Source: Pseudomonas sp. A34-9 (GTDB lineage Bacteria; Pseudomonadota; Gammaproteobacteria; Pseudomonadales; Pseudomonadaceae). From it: a DNA stretch of 64,000 nucleotides. The position numbers and the translations under genes are program-made. The notes under the pieces were generated by a model that made no database searches, was not told the DNA's origin, and saw nothing but the letters and a program-made list of their open reading frames with translations. Location of the stretch: assembly GCF_029543085.1 (NCBI RefSeq), contig NZ_CP119967.1, forward strand, positions 1,824,501-1,888,500, in the 5' to 3' direction. Of the stretch, positions 8,330 to 18,337 are shown piece by piece (position 1 is the first letter of the stretch; every line of letters begins with the position of its first letter).

Positions 8330-9445
8330 GTGGCTACGTTGAATTTCAAGAGCCTCATGCTGGCCGCTGTTATGTTGTCGGCGGCCTTCAATGCACAAGC
8401 CGAGCGGCTGAAAGATATCGCCAGCATTTCCGGCGTGCGTTCCAACCAGTTGATCGGTTACGGCCTGGTGGTCGGGCTTAACGGCACCGGTGACCAGACG
8501 ACGCAAACCCCGTTCACCCTGCAGACCTTCAACAACATGCTCTCGCAGTTCGGCATCAAGGTGCCGCCGGGATCGGGTAACGTGCAGTTGAAAAACGTTG
8601 CGGCGGTGTCGGTGAGTGCCGATCTGCCGGCGTTCGCCAAGCCGGGTCAGCAAGTCGATATCACCGTGTCTTCCATCGGTAACTCCAAGAGCCTGCGCGG
8701 CGGCACCCTGTTGCTGACTCCGCTCAAGGGTATCGACGGCAACGTCTATGCCATCGCTCAGGGCAACCTGGTGGTTGGCGGTTTTGATGCCGAAGGTCGC
8801 GACGGTTCGAAGATCACCGTCAACGTTCCGTCGGCCGGTCGCATTCCGGGCGGTGCCTCGGTGGAGCGTTCGGTACCGAGCGGTTTCAATCAAGGCAATA
8901 GCCTGACGCTGAACCTCAACCGTTCCGACTTCACCACGGCCAAACGTATCGTCGACAAGATCAACGACATGCTCGGCCCTGGCGTTGCGCAAGCCATTGA
9001 CGGCGGTTCGATCCGTGTCACTGCGCCGCTCGATCCGAGCCAGCGCGTCGACTACTTGTCGATCCTGGAAAACCTCGAAGTCGATCCGGGTCAGGCGGTG
9101 GCGAAAGTCATCATCAACTCGCGGACCGGCACCATCGTCATCGGCCAGAACGTGAAGGTCTCGCCAGCCGCCGTGACCCACGGCAGCCTGACCGTGACCA
9201 TCACCGAAGACCCGATCGTCAGCCAGCCCGGCCCTCTGTCCAATGGTCAGACTGCGGTCGTGCCGCGCTCGCGGGTGAATGCCGAGCAGGAAGCCAAACC
9301 GATGTTCAAGTTCGGCCCGGGCACCACCCTCGACGAAATCGTCCGTGCGGTGAACCAGGTCGGCGCGGCGCCGGGTGACTTGATGGCCATTCTCGAAGCC
9401 TTGAAGCAGGCCGGCGCGTTGCAAGCCGACCTGATCGTGATCTGA
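8330..9445 (+). CDS. flgI: Flagellar P-ring protein FlgI
   Basis: A 371-aa periplasmic protein with a Sec signal peptide ([16 protein letters not shown], cleavage before AERLKDIAS). Mature-domain motifs include [19 protein letters not shown] and the C-terminal [14 protein letters not shown]. It polymerises into the P-ring in the peptidoglycan layer. The start is ambiguous: GTG at 8330 directly after the flgH stop, or TTG at 8339; no strong ribosome-binding site marks either, and translational coupling to flgH is likely. Confidence 0.95.
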   Translation: MATLNFKSLMLAAVMLSAAFNAQAERLKDIASISGVRSNQLIGYGLVVGLNGTGDQTTQTPFTLQTFNNMLSQFGIKVPPGSGNVQLKNVAAVSVSADLPAFAKPGQQVDITVSSIGNSKSLRGGTLLLTPLKGIDGNVYAIAQGNLVVGGFDAEGRDGSKITVNVPSAGRIPGGASVERSVPSGFNQGNSLTLNLNRSDFTTAKRIVDKINDMLGPGVAQAIDGGSIRVTAPLDPSQRVDYLSILENLEVDPGQAVAKVIINSRTGTIVIGQNVKVSPAAVTHGSLTVTITEDPIVSQPGPLSNGQTAVVPRSRVNAEQEAKPMFKFGPGTTLDEIVRAVNQVGAAPGDLMAILEALKQAGALQADLIVI

Positions 9446-9456
9446 GGCCGACACTT

Positions 9457-10749
9457 ATGGATATGCGCAAAAGCGGTCTGGTCAATAGCAGCGATTCGGG
9501 CTCCTACTCGGACCTCAACCGCCTGAACCAGCTCAAGGTCGGCGACAAGAACAGCGATGCGAACATGCGCAAGGTGGCGCAGGAATTCGAATCGCTGTTC
9601 CTCGGCGAAATGCTCAAGTCGATGCGTTCAGCCACCGAAGCGCTAGGCCAGGACAACCCGCTCAACACGCCGGCGGCCAAGCAGTATCAGGAAATGTACG
9701 ACCAGCAACTGGCCGTTTCCATGTCCCGCGAGGGCGGTGGTATCGGTCTGGCCGACGTGCTGATGCGCCAGATGTCGAAGAACAAACCGATGGCGCCGGG
9801 CGAGGCCGCTGCCGCGTCCGCCGCCAAGCAGGAAGAAGCCAAGGCGAAAGCTGCAGCCGTGGTCACACCGGTTGCCGCTGGTACCGTTGCCACCAATGGC
9901 CCGTTGTCGCGGCTCAATGGCGAGCGTCCGTTGTGGGCGTCGCGTTCGGTGAATGCACCGAATACGCAACTGGCCCATCGCAACGACATGGAGCTGATCA
10001 ATCAGCGTCGTCTGGCTTTGCCGCCGAAACTGGCTGATCGTCTGCTCGCCGGCCTGGTGCCGTCGGCTACGCCGGCAGCCACCACGCAATTGCCGCAGCG
10101 CGCGAACAGCACCGCCACAACCGGCGCCGGTCCGCTGTACAACGGCGACTGGCTGGCCCGCGCCGAGAGCGAAAAAGCCTCTGGCGGGCAGATGCAGATT
10201 TACGGTCGCGCCGTGGCACAGATTCCGTTGGCGCCAGCGAAGAAAGCCTTCAGTTCCGCCGACGAGTTCGTCAACACCATGCTGCCGATGGCCAAGGAAG
10301 CGGCCGACCGCATCGGCGTCGATCCACGTTATCTGGTGGCGCAAGCGGCGCTGGAAACCGGTTGGGGCAAGTCGGTCATGCGTGCTCAGGATGGCAGCAG
10401 CAGCCACAACCTGTTCGGCATCAAGGCGAGCAGTAACTGGAAGGGCGATTCGGCCCGGGCGATCACCAGCGAGTTCCGCAATGGCGAGATGGTCAAGGAG
10501 ACGGCCGAGTTCCGTTCCTACGCCTCGTACAAGGACAGCTTCCACGATCTGGTGACTTTGCTGCAGAGCAATAATCGCTATCAAGATGTCGTGAAGTCTG
10601 CCGATAACCCAGAACAGTTTGTACGCGAGTTGCAAAAGGCCGGTTACGCCACCGACCCGAACTACGCAAGCAAGATTTCGCAGATAGCCAAGCAGATGAA
10701 CAGTTTCCAAAACTACGCTGCGGCGGGTGTATCCACCACGCCTTTTTAA
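9457..10749 (+). CDS. flgJ: Rod-assembly peptidoglycan hydrolase FlgJ
   Basis: A 430-aa two-domain protein. The N-terminal rod-cap/rod-binding domain has VAQEFESLFLGEMLKSMRSA and PAAKQYQEMYDQQLA (about 35-95). An Ala/Thr-rich linker of about 150 residues follows. The C-terminal glucosaminidase domain has VAQAALETGWGKS (catalytic Glu near residue 303) and HNLFGIKASSNWKG. It caps the growing rod and opens the murein. It lies 11 bp after flgI. The linker makes it longer than the enterobacterial protein (about 313 aa). Confidence 0.95.
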   Translation: MDMRKSGLVNSSDSGSYSDLNRLNQLKVGDKNSDANMRKVAQEFESLFLGEMLKSMRSATEALGQDNPLNTPAAKQYQEMYDQQLAVSMSREGGGIGLADVLMRQMSKNKPMAPGEAAAASAAKQEEAKAKAAAVVTPVAAGTVATNGPLSRLNGERPLWASRSVNAPNTQLAHRNDMELINQRRLALPPKLADRLLAGLVPSATPAATTQLPQRANSTATTGAGPLYNGDWLARAESEKASGGQMQIYGRAVAQIPLAPAKKAFSSADEFVNTMLPMAKEAADRIGVDPRYLVAQAALETGWGKSVMRAQDGSSSHNLFGIKASSNWKGDSARAITSEFRNGEMVKETAEFRSYASYKDSFHDLVTLLQSNNRYQDVVKSADNPEQFVRELQKAGYATDPNYASKISQIAKQMNSFQNYAAAGVSTTPF

Positions 10750-10773
10750 GGCACAAGGTATAAGGTCTGAACC

Positions 10774-12819
10774 ATGAGTTTGCTCAATATCGGGATGTCG
10801 GGACTGTCGGCCAGCCAGTCCTCTTTGGCTACGACAGGCAACAACATTGCCAACGTCGACACCGCCGGTTATTCACGTCAGCAAACCGTGCAGGGCACCA
10901 AATCCTCGCAGCAGTTCGGCACCGTGTTCATCGGTACCGGCACCACCCTGGCTGACGTGCGCCGGGTGTACAACTCGTACCTGGAAAGCCAACTGCACAC
11001 GGCCACCTCGCTCGACAGCGAATCGGCCGCGTTTCTGGCGCAAGCCACGCCGCTGGACTCCATGTTGTCGGACACCAACACCGGCCTGACCGGTGTGCTG
11101 CAAAAATTCTTCACCACGATGCAGGGCGTTTCGACCTCGGCGACTGATGACACCTCCCGTCAATCGGTGCTGACCGGTGCGCAGGCGCTGACCAGTCGTT
11201 TCAACACCATCGCCAAACAGCTCAACGACCAGAACACCACCATCAATGGCAGCCTGGGCGACATGACGTCCCAGGTGAACAAGCTGGCCACCTCGATTGC
11301 CAACCTGAACCAGAAGATCGGTGAGATCTCCACCAGCGGTGGTGCGCCGAACGATCTGCTCGACAGCCGCAACGAAGCCGTACGCCAGCTCTCCGAGCTG
11401 ACCGGTGCACAGGTCGTCGAGCGCGGCACCAGTTTCGACGTCTACATCGGCAGCGGTCAGCCGCTGGTGATCGGCAACACCACCAACACGCTGAGCATGG
11501 TCGCGAGCAAAGACGATCCGTCGCGCATGGCCATCCAGATGGATCGCGGTTCGAGCACCATCGACATCACCTCGGCGATGAGCGGTGGCGAAATCGGCGG
11601 CCTGCTGACTTACCGCAAAGAGGTCCTTGACCCGTCGCTCAACGAGCTGGGCCGAGTGGCGCTGGTAATCGCTGATCAGGTCAACAGCCAGCAAGCGCAG
11701 GGCATCGACAAGAACGGTGACTTCGGCGCGGCGATTTTCAACAACATCAACAGTGCCGCACTGGTCAGTTCGCGCAGCATCGCGCAGTCGGGCAACAGCA
11801 CCGGTTCCGGTAACCTCGATGTCACCATCAAGGACACCGGCAAGCTGACCACCAGCGATTATCAAGTGACCTTCACCAGCGCCACTGACTACACCGTCAA
11901 GCGCTCCGACGGCACCGACCTGGGCGCCTTCAGCACCACAACCAATCCGCCGCCAGTGATCGACGGTTTCACCCTCGCCCTCAAGGGTGGTGCGTTGAGC
12001 GCCGGTGACAGCTTCAAAATCACCCCGACCCGCAATGCGGCCGCGAGCATCCAGACGGTGCTCACTGATCCGAAGAAAATCGCTGCAGCCGGTCCGTTGA
12101 CCGGTGTGGCCAGCGCCAACGGTCTGGGCACTTACACTCAGCCGACGCTCAGCAGCAAGATCGATATCTACAACCCGACTGCCCAGGCTGACATGCAGGC
12201 GGCGCTGAAGAACTCGACGCCGGTCAAGCTGGTGTTCGGTGCGGTCTCCGGGGGCAGCCAGTCTTACTCTTTTGTGGATGCCAAGGGCGGCCTCATCAGC
12301 AGCGGCACTATCGTTCCCGGTCAGGCGAACACGCTGGACCTGAAGGTCGGCATCGTCGATGCCAGCGGCAACCCGGTGATGGACACCAGCGTTACGCCGA
12401 ACGTACAGAAAACCTTCTCCGTGCAGACCACTGTGGGCGGCACGCCGAAGTCCGGCGAAACCTTCACCCTGAACCTGACCGGTGCGGCGTCTTCGGACAA
12501 CCGCAACGCGCAATCGCTGGTCGCCCTGCAAACGGCGCAGACCGTCGATACCGGTTCGGCGAGCAAGGGCATCAGCCTGACCGACGCCTACAACAAGCTG
12601 GTGACCAACGTCGGTACCAAGACTGCCCAAGGCAAGTCCGACAGCGCCGCGACCACGGCGATTCTGGATAACGCCAAAGGCGCGCGCGATTCGCTGTCCG
12701 GGGTCAACCTGGATGAAGAAACCGGCAACCTGGTCAAATATCAGCAGTACTACACAGCGTCTTCGCAGATCATCAAAGCTGCGCAGGAAACTTTCGCCAC
12801 GCTGATCAACAGCCTTTAA
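10774..12819 (+). CDS. flgK: Hook-filament junction protein FlgK (HAP1)
   Basis: A 681-aa hook-associated protein with axial termini: MSLLNIGMSGLSASQSSL and NNIANVDTAGYSRQQ at the N-terminus, and NLDEETGNLVKYQQYYTAS with FATLINSL at the C-terminus. It forms the first junction zone between hook and filament. It is longer than the Salmonella protein (about 550 aa) because of a Ser/Thr/Gly-rich central region (about 330-600) that would face the surface. It is 24 bp after flgJ and 13 bp before flgL. Confidence 0.96.
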   Translation: MSLLNIGMSGLSASQSSLATTGNNIANVDTAGYSRQQTVQGTKSSQQFGTVFIGTGTTLADVRRVYNSYLESQLHTATSLDSESAAFLAQATPLDSMLSDTNTGLTGVLQKFFTTMQGVSTSATDDTSRQSVLTGAQALTSRFNTIAKQLNDQNTTINGSLGDMTSQVNKLATSIANLNQKIGEISTSGGAPNDLLDSRNEAVRQLSELTGAQVVERGTSFDVYIGSGQPLVIGNTTNTLSMVASKDDPSRMAIQMDRGSSTIDITSAMSGGEIGGLLTYRKEVLDPSLNELGRVALVIADQVNSQQAQGIDKNGDFGAAIFNNINSAALVSSRSIAQSGNSTGSGNLDVTIKDTGKLTTSDYQVTFTSATDYTVKRSDGTDLGAFSTTTNPPPVIDGFTLALKGGALSAGDSFKITPTRNAAASIQTVLTDPKKIAAAGPLTGVASANGLGTYTQPTLSSKIDIYNPTAQADMQAALKNSTPVKLVFGAVSGGSQSYSFVDAKGGLISSGTIVPGQANTLDLKVGIVDASGNPVMDTSVTPNVQKTFSVQTTVGGTPKSGETFTLNLTGAASSDNRNAQSLVALQTAQTVDTGSASKGISLTDAYNKLVTNVGTKTAQGKSDSAATTAILDNAKGARDSLSGVNLDEETGNLVKYQQYYTASSQIIKAAQETFATLINSL

Positions 12820-12832
12820 GGAGTCGTAATTC

Positions 12833-14401
12833 ATGCGCATTTCCACCGCCCAGTATTACGGCACGCAAGCGTCGGACTATCAGCGTAACTTCAACAAGGC
12901 TGTCGCCACCGCCAGCGAGGCGAGCAGCCTGCAGCGCATCACCAATGCGTCCGATGATCCGATCGGTGCCGGGCGTTTGCTGCAACTGGGTCAGCAAGCC
13001 GCGATGCTGGATCAGTACGGTACCAACATCAACAGCGCCAAGAGTGCGTTGAACGTGCAGGAATCCACGCTGGATGCCATCACCACGGCTTTGGGGCGTG
13101 CCAAAGAGCTGGCCCTGGCCGCGAACAACGGCACCGCGACTGACAAGGACCGCCAGGCTTACGCCTCGGAACTGGGCGAGATCCAGCAACAAGTGCTGGG
13201 TCTGATGAACGCCAAGGATGCCAACGGCAATTACCTGTTCTCCGGCTCGAAAACCGATACCGCACCGTATTCGAAAAATGCCGACGGCACGTTCTCTTAC
13301 AACGGCGACCAGACCACCATCAATCTGGGCATCGGCGATGGCATGACCGTCGGCACCAACACCACCGGTTGGGATGCGTTTCAGCAAACCATCAACACCG
13401 GTCGCACCAACACCCAGATGACCGCTCCGGCGGTGGATGACGGTCGTGTGGTGCTGTCCAACGGTACTGTTGGCACCGCTGCAACCTACGACGCCAAGTT
13501 TACTGCCGGCCAGCCTTACACCGTTGCTTTCGTCAGCAGCACCCAGCTGAAAATCACCGATGCCCTGGGCAACGACGTGACCGCCGAGGCAAGCCAGAAT
13601 GGCCTGGTCAGCAACAGCAGCGGCGCCAACCAGACGGTCAGCTTCCGTGGCGTCGACATGAAGCTGAACATCAACCTGAAGGCCGGTGACACCAACCCGG
13701 ATGCCGTCATTACCGGGCACAGCTTCCAGCTGTCGGCTTCGCCAGACTCGTTCACCACCACGCGCAATCCGGGCAACCCGTCGACGACCGTCATCACCGG
13801 CTCCACTATCACCGACCAGGCCGCCTACACCGCGGCATTTCCGCAGGGTGGCGCCGTTCTCAAGTTCACCAGTGCCACCGCTTTCGATTTGTACGCGGCG
13901 CCGGTCACGGCCGACAGCAAGCCGGTATCGTCGGGCACAGTGGCCGGTAGTAACGCGACAGCCGCGGGTGTGACTTTCGCCTTGGGCGGCACGCCGGCGG
14001 CGGGCGATCAGTTCTCGATCCAGCCAAACAATCACCAGACCCAGAACGTGCTCGACACCCTGGGCCAGATGATCACGGCGCTGAACACGCCGGTCGATGG
14101 CGATCCGGTCGCCAAGCAGAAACTGCAGGGCGCCATGGAGGCAGGCCTCGGCAACATCGACGCCGCTGCCAACCAGATTGGTACCTCCGTCACCACCATT
14201 GGTGCGCGCGGCCAGTCGCTGGACATGCAGACCACCACCAACTCGAGTTTGAGCACAGCGAACTCCACGACCCAAGGCTCGATCCGTGATTCGGATCCGG
14301 CCGAAGTCATGACCCGCCTGACCTTGCAGCAAACCATGCTGCAAGCTGCGCAACTGGCGTTCAGCAAGATCAGTCAGTTGGGTCTGTTCAACAAGATCTG
14401 A
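12833..14401 (+). CDS. flgL: Hook-filament junction protein FlgL (HAP3)
   Basis: A 522-aa flagellin-like junction protein. The N-terminal MRISTAQYYGTQASDYQRN and ASSLQRITNASDDPIGAGR, and the C-terminal SDPAEVMTRLTLQQTMLQAAQLAFSK in two pieces, match the FlgL/flagellin D0-D1 architecture. The middle (about 150-420) is a long Thr/Asn/Gly-rich insertion; the Salmonella protein is only about 317 aa. Last gene of the flgF operon; a stem-loop follows at 14410. Confidence 0.95.
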   Translation: MRISTAQYYGTQASDYQRNFNKAVATASEASSLQRITNASDDPIGAGRLLQLGQQAAMLDQYGTNINSAKSALNVQESTLDAITTALGRAKELALAANNGTATDKDRQAYASELGEIQQQVLGLMNAKDANGNYLFSGSKTDTAPYSKNADGTFSYNGDQTTINLGIGDGMTVGTNTTGWDAFQQTINTGRTNTQMTAPAVDDGRVVLSNGTVGTAATYDAKFTAGQPYTVAFVSSTQLKITDALGNDVTAEASQNGLVSNSSGANQTVSFRGVDMKLNINLKAGDTNPDAVITGHSFQLSASPDSFTTTRNPGNPSTTVITGSTITDQAAYTAAFPQGGAVLKFTSATAFDLYAAPVTADSKPVSSGTVAGSNATAAGVTFALGGTPAAGDQFSIQPNNHQTQNVLDTLGQMITALNTPVDGDPVAKQKLQGAMEAGLGNIDAAANQIGTSVTTIGARGQSLDMQTTTNSSLSTANSTTQGSIRDSDPAEVMTRLTLQQTMLQAAQLAFSKISQLGLFNKI

Positions 14402-14409
14402 CGGTGGGC

Positions 14410-14425
14410 GGGCGCGTGAGCGCCC
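14410..14425 (+). terminator. Stem-loop after flgL
   Basis: GGGCGC-GTGA-GCGCCC, a perfect 6-bp GC stem with a tetraloop, 9 nt after the flgL stop and followed only by GTTT. A weak intrinsic terminator or attenuator; read-through into the glycosyltransferase gene is plausible because no promoter is visible in the 45-bp gap. Confidence 0.5.
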
Positions 14426-14446
14426 GTTTGCCCTGTCCCTCAGTTA

Positions 14447-17400
14447 ATGTTTTTTAGCGGTATCAGGGCTCGCTTTTTCGAGCAGGCTCGTACCGCCTGT
14501 GAGCCCGCCGTGAATTCACTCCCCCTCGTCAGCATTGCCATTCCCGCCTTCAATCCGCGCTTTTTCGAACGGACGCTGAACAGTGCCGTCAGCCAGAACT
14601 ACGGCAATCTCGACATCGTTGTGTGCGATGACAGTCGTGGCAACGAGATCGAAGACATCGTCACATCGGTGATGGCGCAGACAGGCGCGGTGGTGCGATA
14701 CGTGCGCAACCCACGTACGTTGGGACTGGTCGGTAACCTGAAGGTCTGCCTTGAGCAGTCCCGGGGCGAGTTCATCAAGTTCCTGTGTGACGATGATCTG
14801 CTCTATTCGGCGTGTATCGAACAGCAGGCCCATGAGCTGCGCCGCGAGGAAGTCAGTCTGGTGGTGGCGCAGCGGCTGCTGTGGGATGCCAACGACATCA
14901 TCCTGCCGGCACGTCTGGAAAACAGCTCGTTGTCGCCGGCCAGTGGCTTGCTCAAGGGCGACGATGTACTGAGCATCTTTGAAAAATTTCCGGTCAACGT
15001 GCTCGGCGGTTTCAGCAGCGCAATGTTCCGGCGCGCGGATGTCGCCGAATTGTTGCCGGCCCTGACCGAAGACGCTGCCTGCTTCGTCGCGACCCTGGAT
15101 TTTGCCTTGTATGTCTGCCTGCTGCGGCGCGGCAACCTGGTGGTCTCCAACAATGTGCTGAGTGCCGAGCGACTTTACCCCGAGCGTCTGAGCGCGCAGC
15201 AACCGATGAAAGACGCGGCGGAGATCGAGCGCGAGTGGATCTCGCAAATGCTCAAGGTCCGCAGTGGCGAGTCGGCGCCGGCGCCGGGCTGGGTTCGTTA
15301 TGTGCAGTTGACCAAGGCGGACGAGTCGCCTCGGGTCTGGGAAGAGCTGCCGCTGAGCCGTACCCTCGGCACCAAGCAGAGCCGTCAGGAACTGGGCGTC
15401 GGTGTCGACAGCTTCAGTTTCGGTGAACTCTACGCGCAATGGCTGGCCGTTCGGGTGCTGACCGAGGCGCAGCGCCAATGGCTGCCGGAAACCCTCGCGA
15501 ACTGGTCGCATCAGCCGCGCATCGTGCCGATCATCATTGATGCCCAAGGCAGTCGCGATGGCCTGGAGCGCACCCTTGAGGCACTCGCCGCTCAGGATTA
15601 CCCGCCGGAGCTGGTGCTGGTGTTGTCCTCGGTGTGTAGCGAAGCGCAACTGGACGGTCGGGTGTTCCGCATGCCGTTGCAGGATGACGGTCTGGAGCAG
15701 ATCAACGCCCTGTTGCCGCAACTGGAAGGCGCCGACTGGTTTTATCTGCTGCAGCCGGGTGATTGCCCGGTAGCGCCGGCGCTGTTGGTCATGGCCGATC
15801 GCATTGTCCACTCGCGAGCACTGACGTGTCTGTACAGCGACGAAGGCAGCCTGCGTGGTGGCGAGTCCGCTGAGCCTGCGTTCAAGCCGGATTTCAACCT
15901 CGACCTCATGCGCAGTTACCCTTACGTCGGGCGGGCCCTGGCGTTCCAGCGCGAACGGTTTCTGGCGCTCGGCGGTTTTACCTGGACGTTCGCCGAACTG
16001 GCGCCCCACGATGTGCTGTGGCGTATGGTTGAAAGCGATGGCCTGCAAGTGGTCGGGCACATTGCTGAAGTGTTGCTGGAGTCGAAGTTCGATCTCTCGC
16101 AATGGCTCACTGATCCTGGCGTTGTGCAGCAAAGTCCGCGAATCCTCGAAGCGCATCTGCAACGTCTCGGCATCGCTCACGAAATTCGCGACGCTAACAG
16201 CGGGCTGCTCAATCGTGTCGACTATCACCACGCCCGACGCCCGCTGGTGACGGTGCTCATTGTCACGCAGGACCAGACCGCCGCCTTGCAGCGCTGCGTC
16301 GAGACACTGCTGGAAAAGACCGCCTACACCGAGTACGAATTGCTCCTGGTCGACAACGGTAGCGAAAGCGCCGAAGCGCTGGCGTGGCTGGAGGGTATGG
16401 CGCAAATGGGCAGCGAGCGGATGCGTGTGCTGAGGTATCCGCAAAAGGGCAATGCGGCAGCGGTGCACAACTTTGCCGTCAGCCAGGCGCGCGGTGAGTA
16501 TGTGCTGATGCTCAATGCCTTTGCGGTGATTACCCAGAGCGACTGGCTCGACGAACTGCTCAATCATGCGCAACGCCCGGAGGTCGGGGTAGTCGGCGCC
16601 AAGCTGTTCAGCCCGGACGGTGGCGTGCTGCACGCGGGTCTGATTCTTGGCTTGAACGGGCCGGTCGGGTTGCCGTTCTATGGTCAGCCGATGCAGTCGG
16701 AAGGGTACATGCACCGCCTGCAAGCGGTGCATGACCTGAGTGCCGTCGGCGGTGATTGCCTGATGATTCGCAAGTCGGTGTTCGAAGCCGCCGGCGGGCT
16801 GGACGAACAGGACCTCAAGCAAACGCTCAATGTCGTTGACCTGTGTCTGCGCGTTGGCCGTGACGGTTATCTGGTGGTGTTGAACCCTCATGCGGTGCTC
16901 GCCGTGGGGGCACGGCCAAGTGCGGTGGCGACGCCCGAGGAGGAAGCGCAGCACATCGAGGAGAGGGATACGTTTTACCAGCGCTGGCTGCCGCTGGTGG
17001 CGCGCGATCCGGCCTACAACGTCAACCTGACGTTGCAGGGCGTGGGCGCCACCAACTTCAGTCTGGAGCCGGGCCTGCGCACCGGTTGGAGTGCGTTCTC
17101 CAAGGCACAGTTGCCCAATCTGCTGGTGGTACCGATCAACGCTTCCGCCATCGGCCATTACCGCATGAGCCAGCCGATGATCGAACTGGAAGCGGCCAAT
17201 CGGGCAGAAGGGCGCATTTGCTACGGCTTGCCGTCGATCATCGATATCGAACGTCAGTCGCCTGATGTGATCGTCCTGCAAGGGCGCTACTCGGAGCACG
17301 CCATCGATGAAATTCCCCCGCTGAAGAAGTACTTCAACGCTCGACGGATCTTCGAACTCGACGACTATGTCATCGACGTCCCCCACCGCAATGCGCACAT

Positions 17401-18103
17401 CCGTAACATGCCGAGCAAGCAGGACATGGAGCGTATGGTGCGGCGTGCCATCGGGCTGTGTGATCGCGCGGTGGTATCCACCGCGCCGCTGGCCAACGCG
17501 CTGGCGGACATGCATCACGACATTCGTGTCGTCCCTAACATGTTGGCCAAGGACTTGTGGGGCCACCTGCGCAGCCAGCGTCGGACCTCGAAGAAACCGC
17601 GGGTCGGCTGGGGCGGCGGCACCAGTCACCACGGTGATCTGGCGGTGATCGCCGAGGTCGTTCGTGAACTGGCCAATGAAGTCGACTGGGTGTTTTTCGG
17701 CATGTGCCCGGATGACCTGCGTCCCTACATGCATGAGTTCCATGGCGTCATCGGCCTTGACGTGTACCCGGCGAAACTGGCCAGCCTCAACCTCGATCTC
17801 GCGTTGGCGCCGCTGGAATTCCATATCTTCAACGACTGCAAGAGCAACTTGCGGCTGCTGGAATACGGCGCCTGCGGATACCCGGTGATCTGTACCGACA
17901 CCGAGGCCTATCGCGGTTACTTGCCGTGCACCCGGATCAAGACCAACAGCACGGATGAATGGCTGCAAGCGATCCGCATGCACCTGGCGGATCCGGATGC
18001 CAGTTATCGCATGGGTGATGAATTGCGTGAGGTGGTGCTGCGCGATTACGTGTTGCGCGGCGATAACCTGCGGTATTGGGAATACGGCTGGCTGGCCGAT
18101 TGA
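14447..18103 (+). CDS. Giant multidomain glycosyltransferase (flagellin glycosyltransferase candidate)
   Basis: A 1218-aa protein with four recognisable blocks: a GT2-type domain (about 27-250; PLVSIAIPAFNPRFF, metal-binding LCDDDLL); a second, degenerate GT2-like block (about 355-570); a third GT2 domain (about 595-840; RPLVTVLIV, LLLVDNGS); and a C-terminal GT-B/GT4-like domain (about 888-1210) ending in SNLRLLEYGACGYPVI. The third domain is paralogous to the C-terminal domain of the 28449-31364 protein. Position directly after flgL resembles the fgt1 locus of P. syringae, so glycosylation of flagellin is the likely role. The start is uncertain: ATG 14447, or GTG 14510 just before the first domain. 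The sugar donor is unknown. Confidence 0.85.
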   Translation: MFFSGIRARFFEQARTACEPAVNSLPLVSIAIPAFNPRFFERTLNSAVSQNYGNLDIVVCDDSRGNEIEDIVTSVMAQTGAVVRYVRNPRTLGLVGNLKVCLEQSRGEFIKFLCDDDLLYSACIEQQAHELRREEVSLVVAQRLLWDANDIILPARLENSSLSPASGLLKGDDVLSIFEKFPVNVLGGFSSAMFRRADVAELLPALTEDAACFVATLDFALYVCLLRRGNLVVSNNVLSAERLYPERLSAQQPMKDAAEIEREWISQMLKVRSGESAPAPGWVRYVQLTKADESPRVWEELPLSRTLGTKQSRQELGVGVDSFSFGELYAQWLAVRVLTEAQRQWLPETLANWSHQPRIVPIIIDAQGSRDGLERTLEALAAQDYPPELVLVLSSVCSEAQLDGRVFRMPLQDDGLEQINALLPQLEGADWFYLLQPGDCPVAPALLVMADRIVHSRALTCLYSDEGSLRGGESAEPAFKPDFNLDLMRSYPYVGRALAFQRERFLALGGFTWTFAELAPHDVLWRMVESDGLQVVGHIAEVLLESKFDLSQWLTDPGVVQQSPRILEAHLQRLGIAHEIRDANSGLLNRVDYHHARRPLVTVLIVTQDQTAALQRCVETLLEKTAYTEYELLLVDNGSESAEALAWLEGMAQMGSERMRVLRYPQKGNAAAVHNFAVSQARGEYVLMLNAFAVITQSDWLDELLNHAQRPEVGVVGAKLFSPDGGVLHAGLILGLNGPVGLPFYGQPMQSEGYMHRLQAVHDLSAVGGDCLMIRKSVFEAAGGLDEQDLKQTLNVVDLCLRVGRDGYLVVLNPHAVLAVGARPSAVATPEEEAQHIEERDTFYQRWLPLVARDPAYNVNLTLQGVGATNFSLEPGLRTGWSAFSKAQLPNLLVVPINASAIGHYRMSQPMIELEAANRAEGRICYGLPSIIDIERQSPDVIVLQGRYSEHAIDEIPPLKKYFNARRIFELDDYVIDVPHRNAHIRNMPSKQDMERMVRRAIGLCDRAVVSTAPLANALADMHHDIRVVPNMLAKDLWGHLRSQRRTSKKPRVGWGGGTSHHGDLAVIAEVVRELANEVDWVFFGMCPDDLRPYMHEFHGVIGLDVYPAKLASLNLDLALAPLEFHIFNDCKSNLRLLEYGACGYPVICTDTEAYRGYLPCTRIKTNSTDEWLQAIRMHLADPDASYRMGDELREVVLRDYVLRGDNLRYWEYGWLAD

Positions 18104-18129
18104 TCGAGGCAGGCGTGATCAACAGAAAG

Positions 18130-18161
18130 CAGGCGACTTTGATAGTCGCCTGTTTTTTTTT
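18130..18161 (+). terminator. Rho-independent terminator
   Basis: CAGGCGACT-TTGAT-AGTCGCCTG followed by a run of nine T. It closes the glycosyltransferase transcript 26 bp after its stop and isolates the RTX gene transcriptionally. Confidence 0.9.
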
Positions 18162-18212
18162 GCTTTTGAGAATCGTCCTTGCATCCGTTTCGATACAAAT
18201 TTTTGCCGAGGC

Positions 18213-18240
18213 TCAAGCTTCTCGTATTGGCAGTCGATAG
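18213..18240 (+). promoter_or_regulatory. FliA (sigma-28)-like promoter upstream of the RTX gene
   Basis: TCAAGCTT-N12-GTCGATAG. The -35 shares TCAAGC with the fliC promoter at 40365, and the -10 matches GCCGATAA at six of eight positions; the spacer is one longer than the usual 11. It lies about 98 nt before the RTX start, right after a strong terminator. Confidence 0.35.
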
Positions 18241-18337
18241 CTTTTTATTCGTTTATTCATCAGGCAGGGATCGCAGGCTGGAATGGTCTCTCTCCGCCGA
18301 CAGCACCGTTTTCAACAACAGCGCAAGGAAGACGTAA

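Noticed and set aside
7496..9454. 652-codon minus-strand open frame opposite flgH/flgI
   Set aside because: A shadow of high-GC coding DNA; composition is His/Arg/Gly-rich without domains, and flgH and flgI are certain on the other strand.
14516..17983. 1155-codon minus-strand open frame opposite the giant glycosyltransferase
   Set aside because: Mirror of the real gene; the plus-strand frame has clear glycosyltransferase motifs and the mirror has none.
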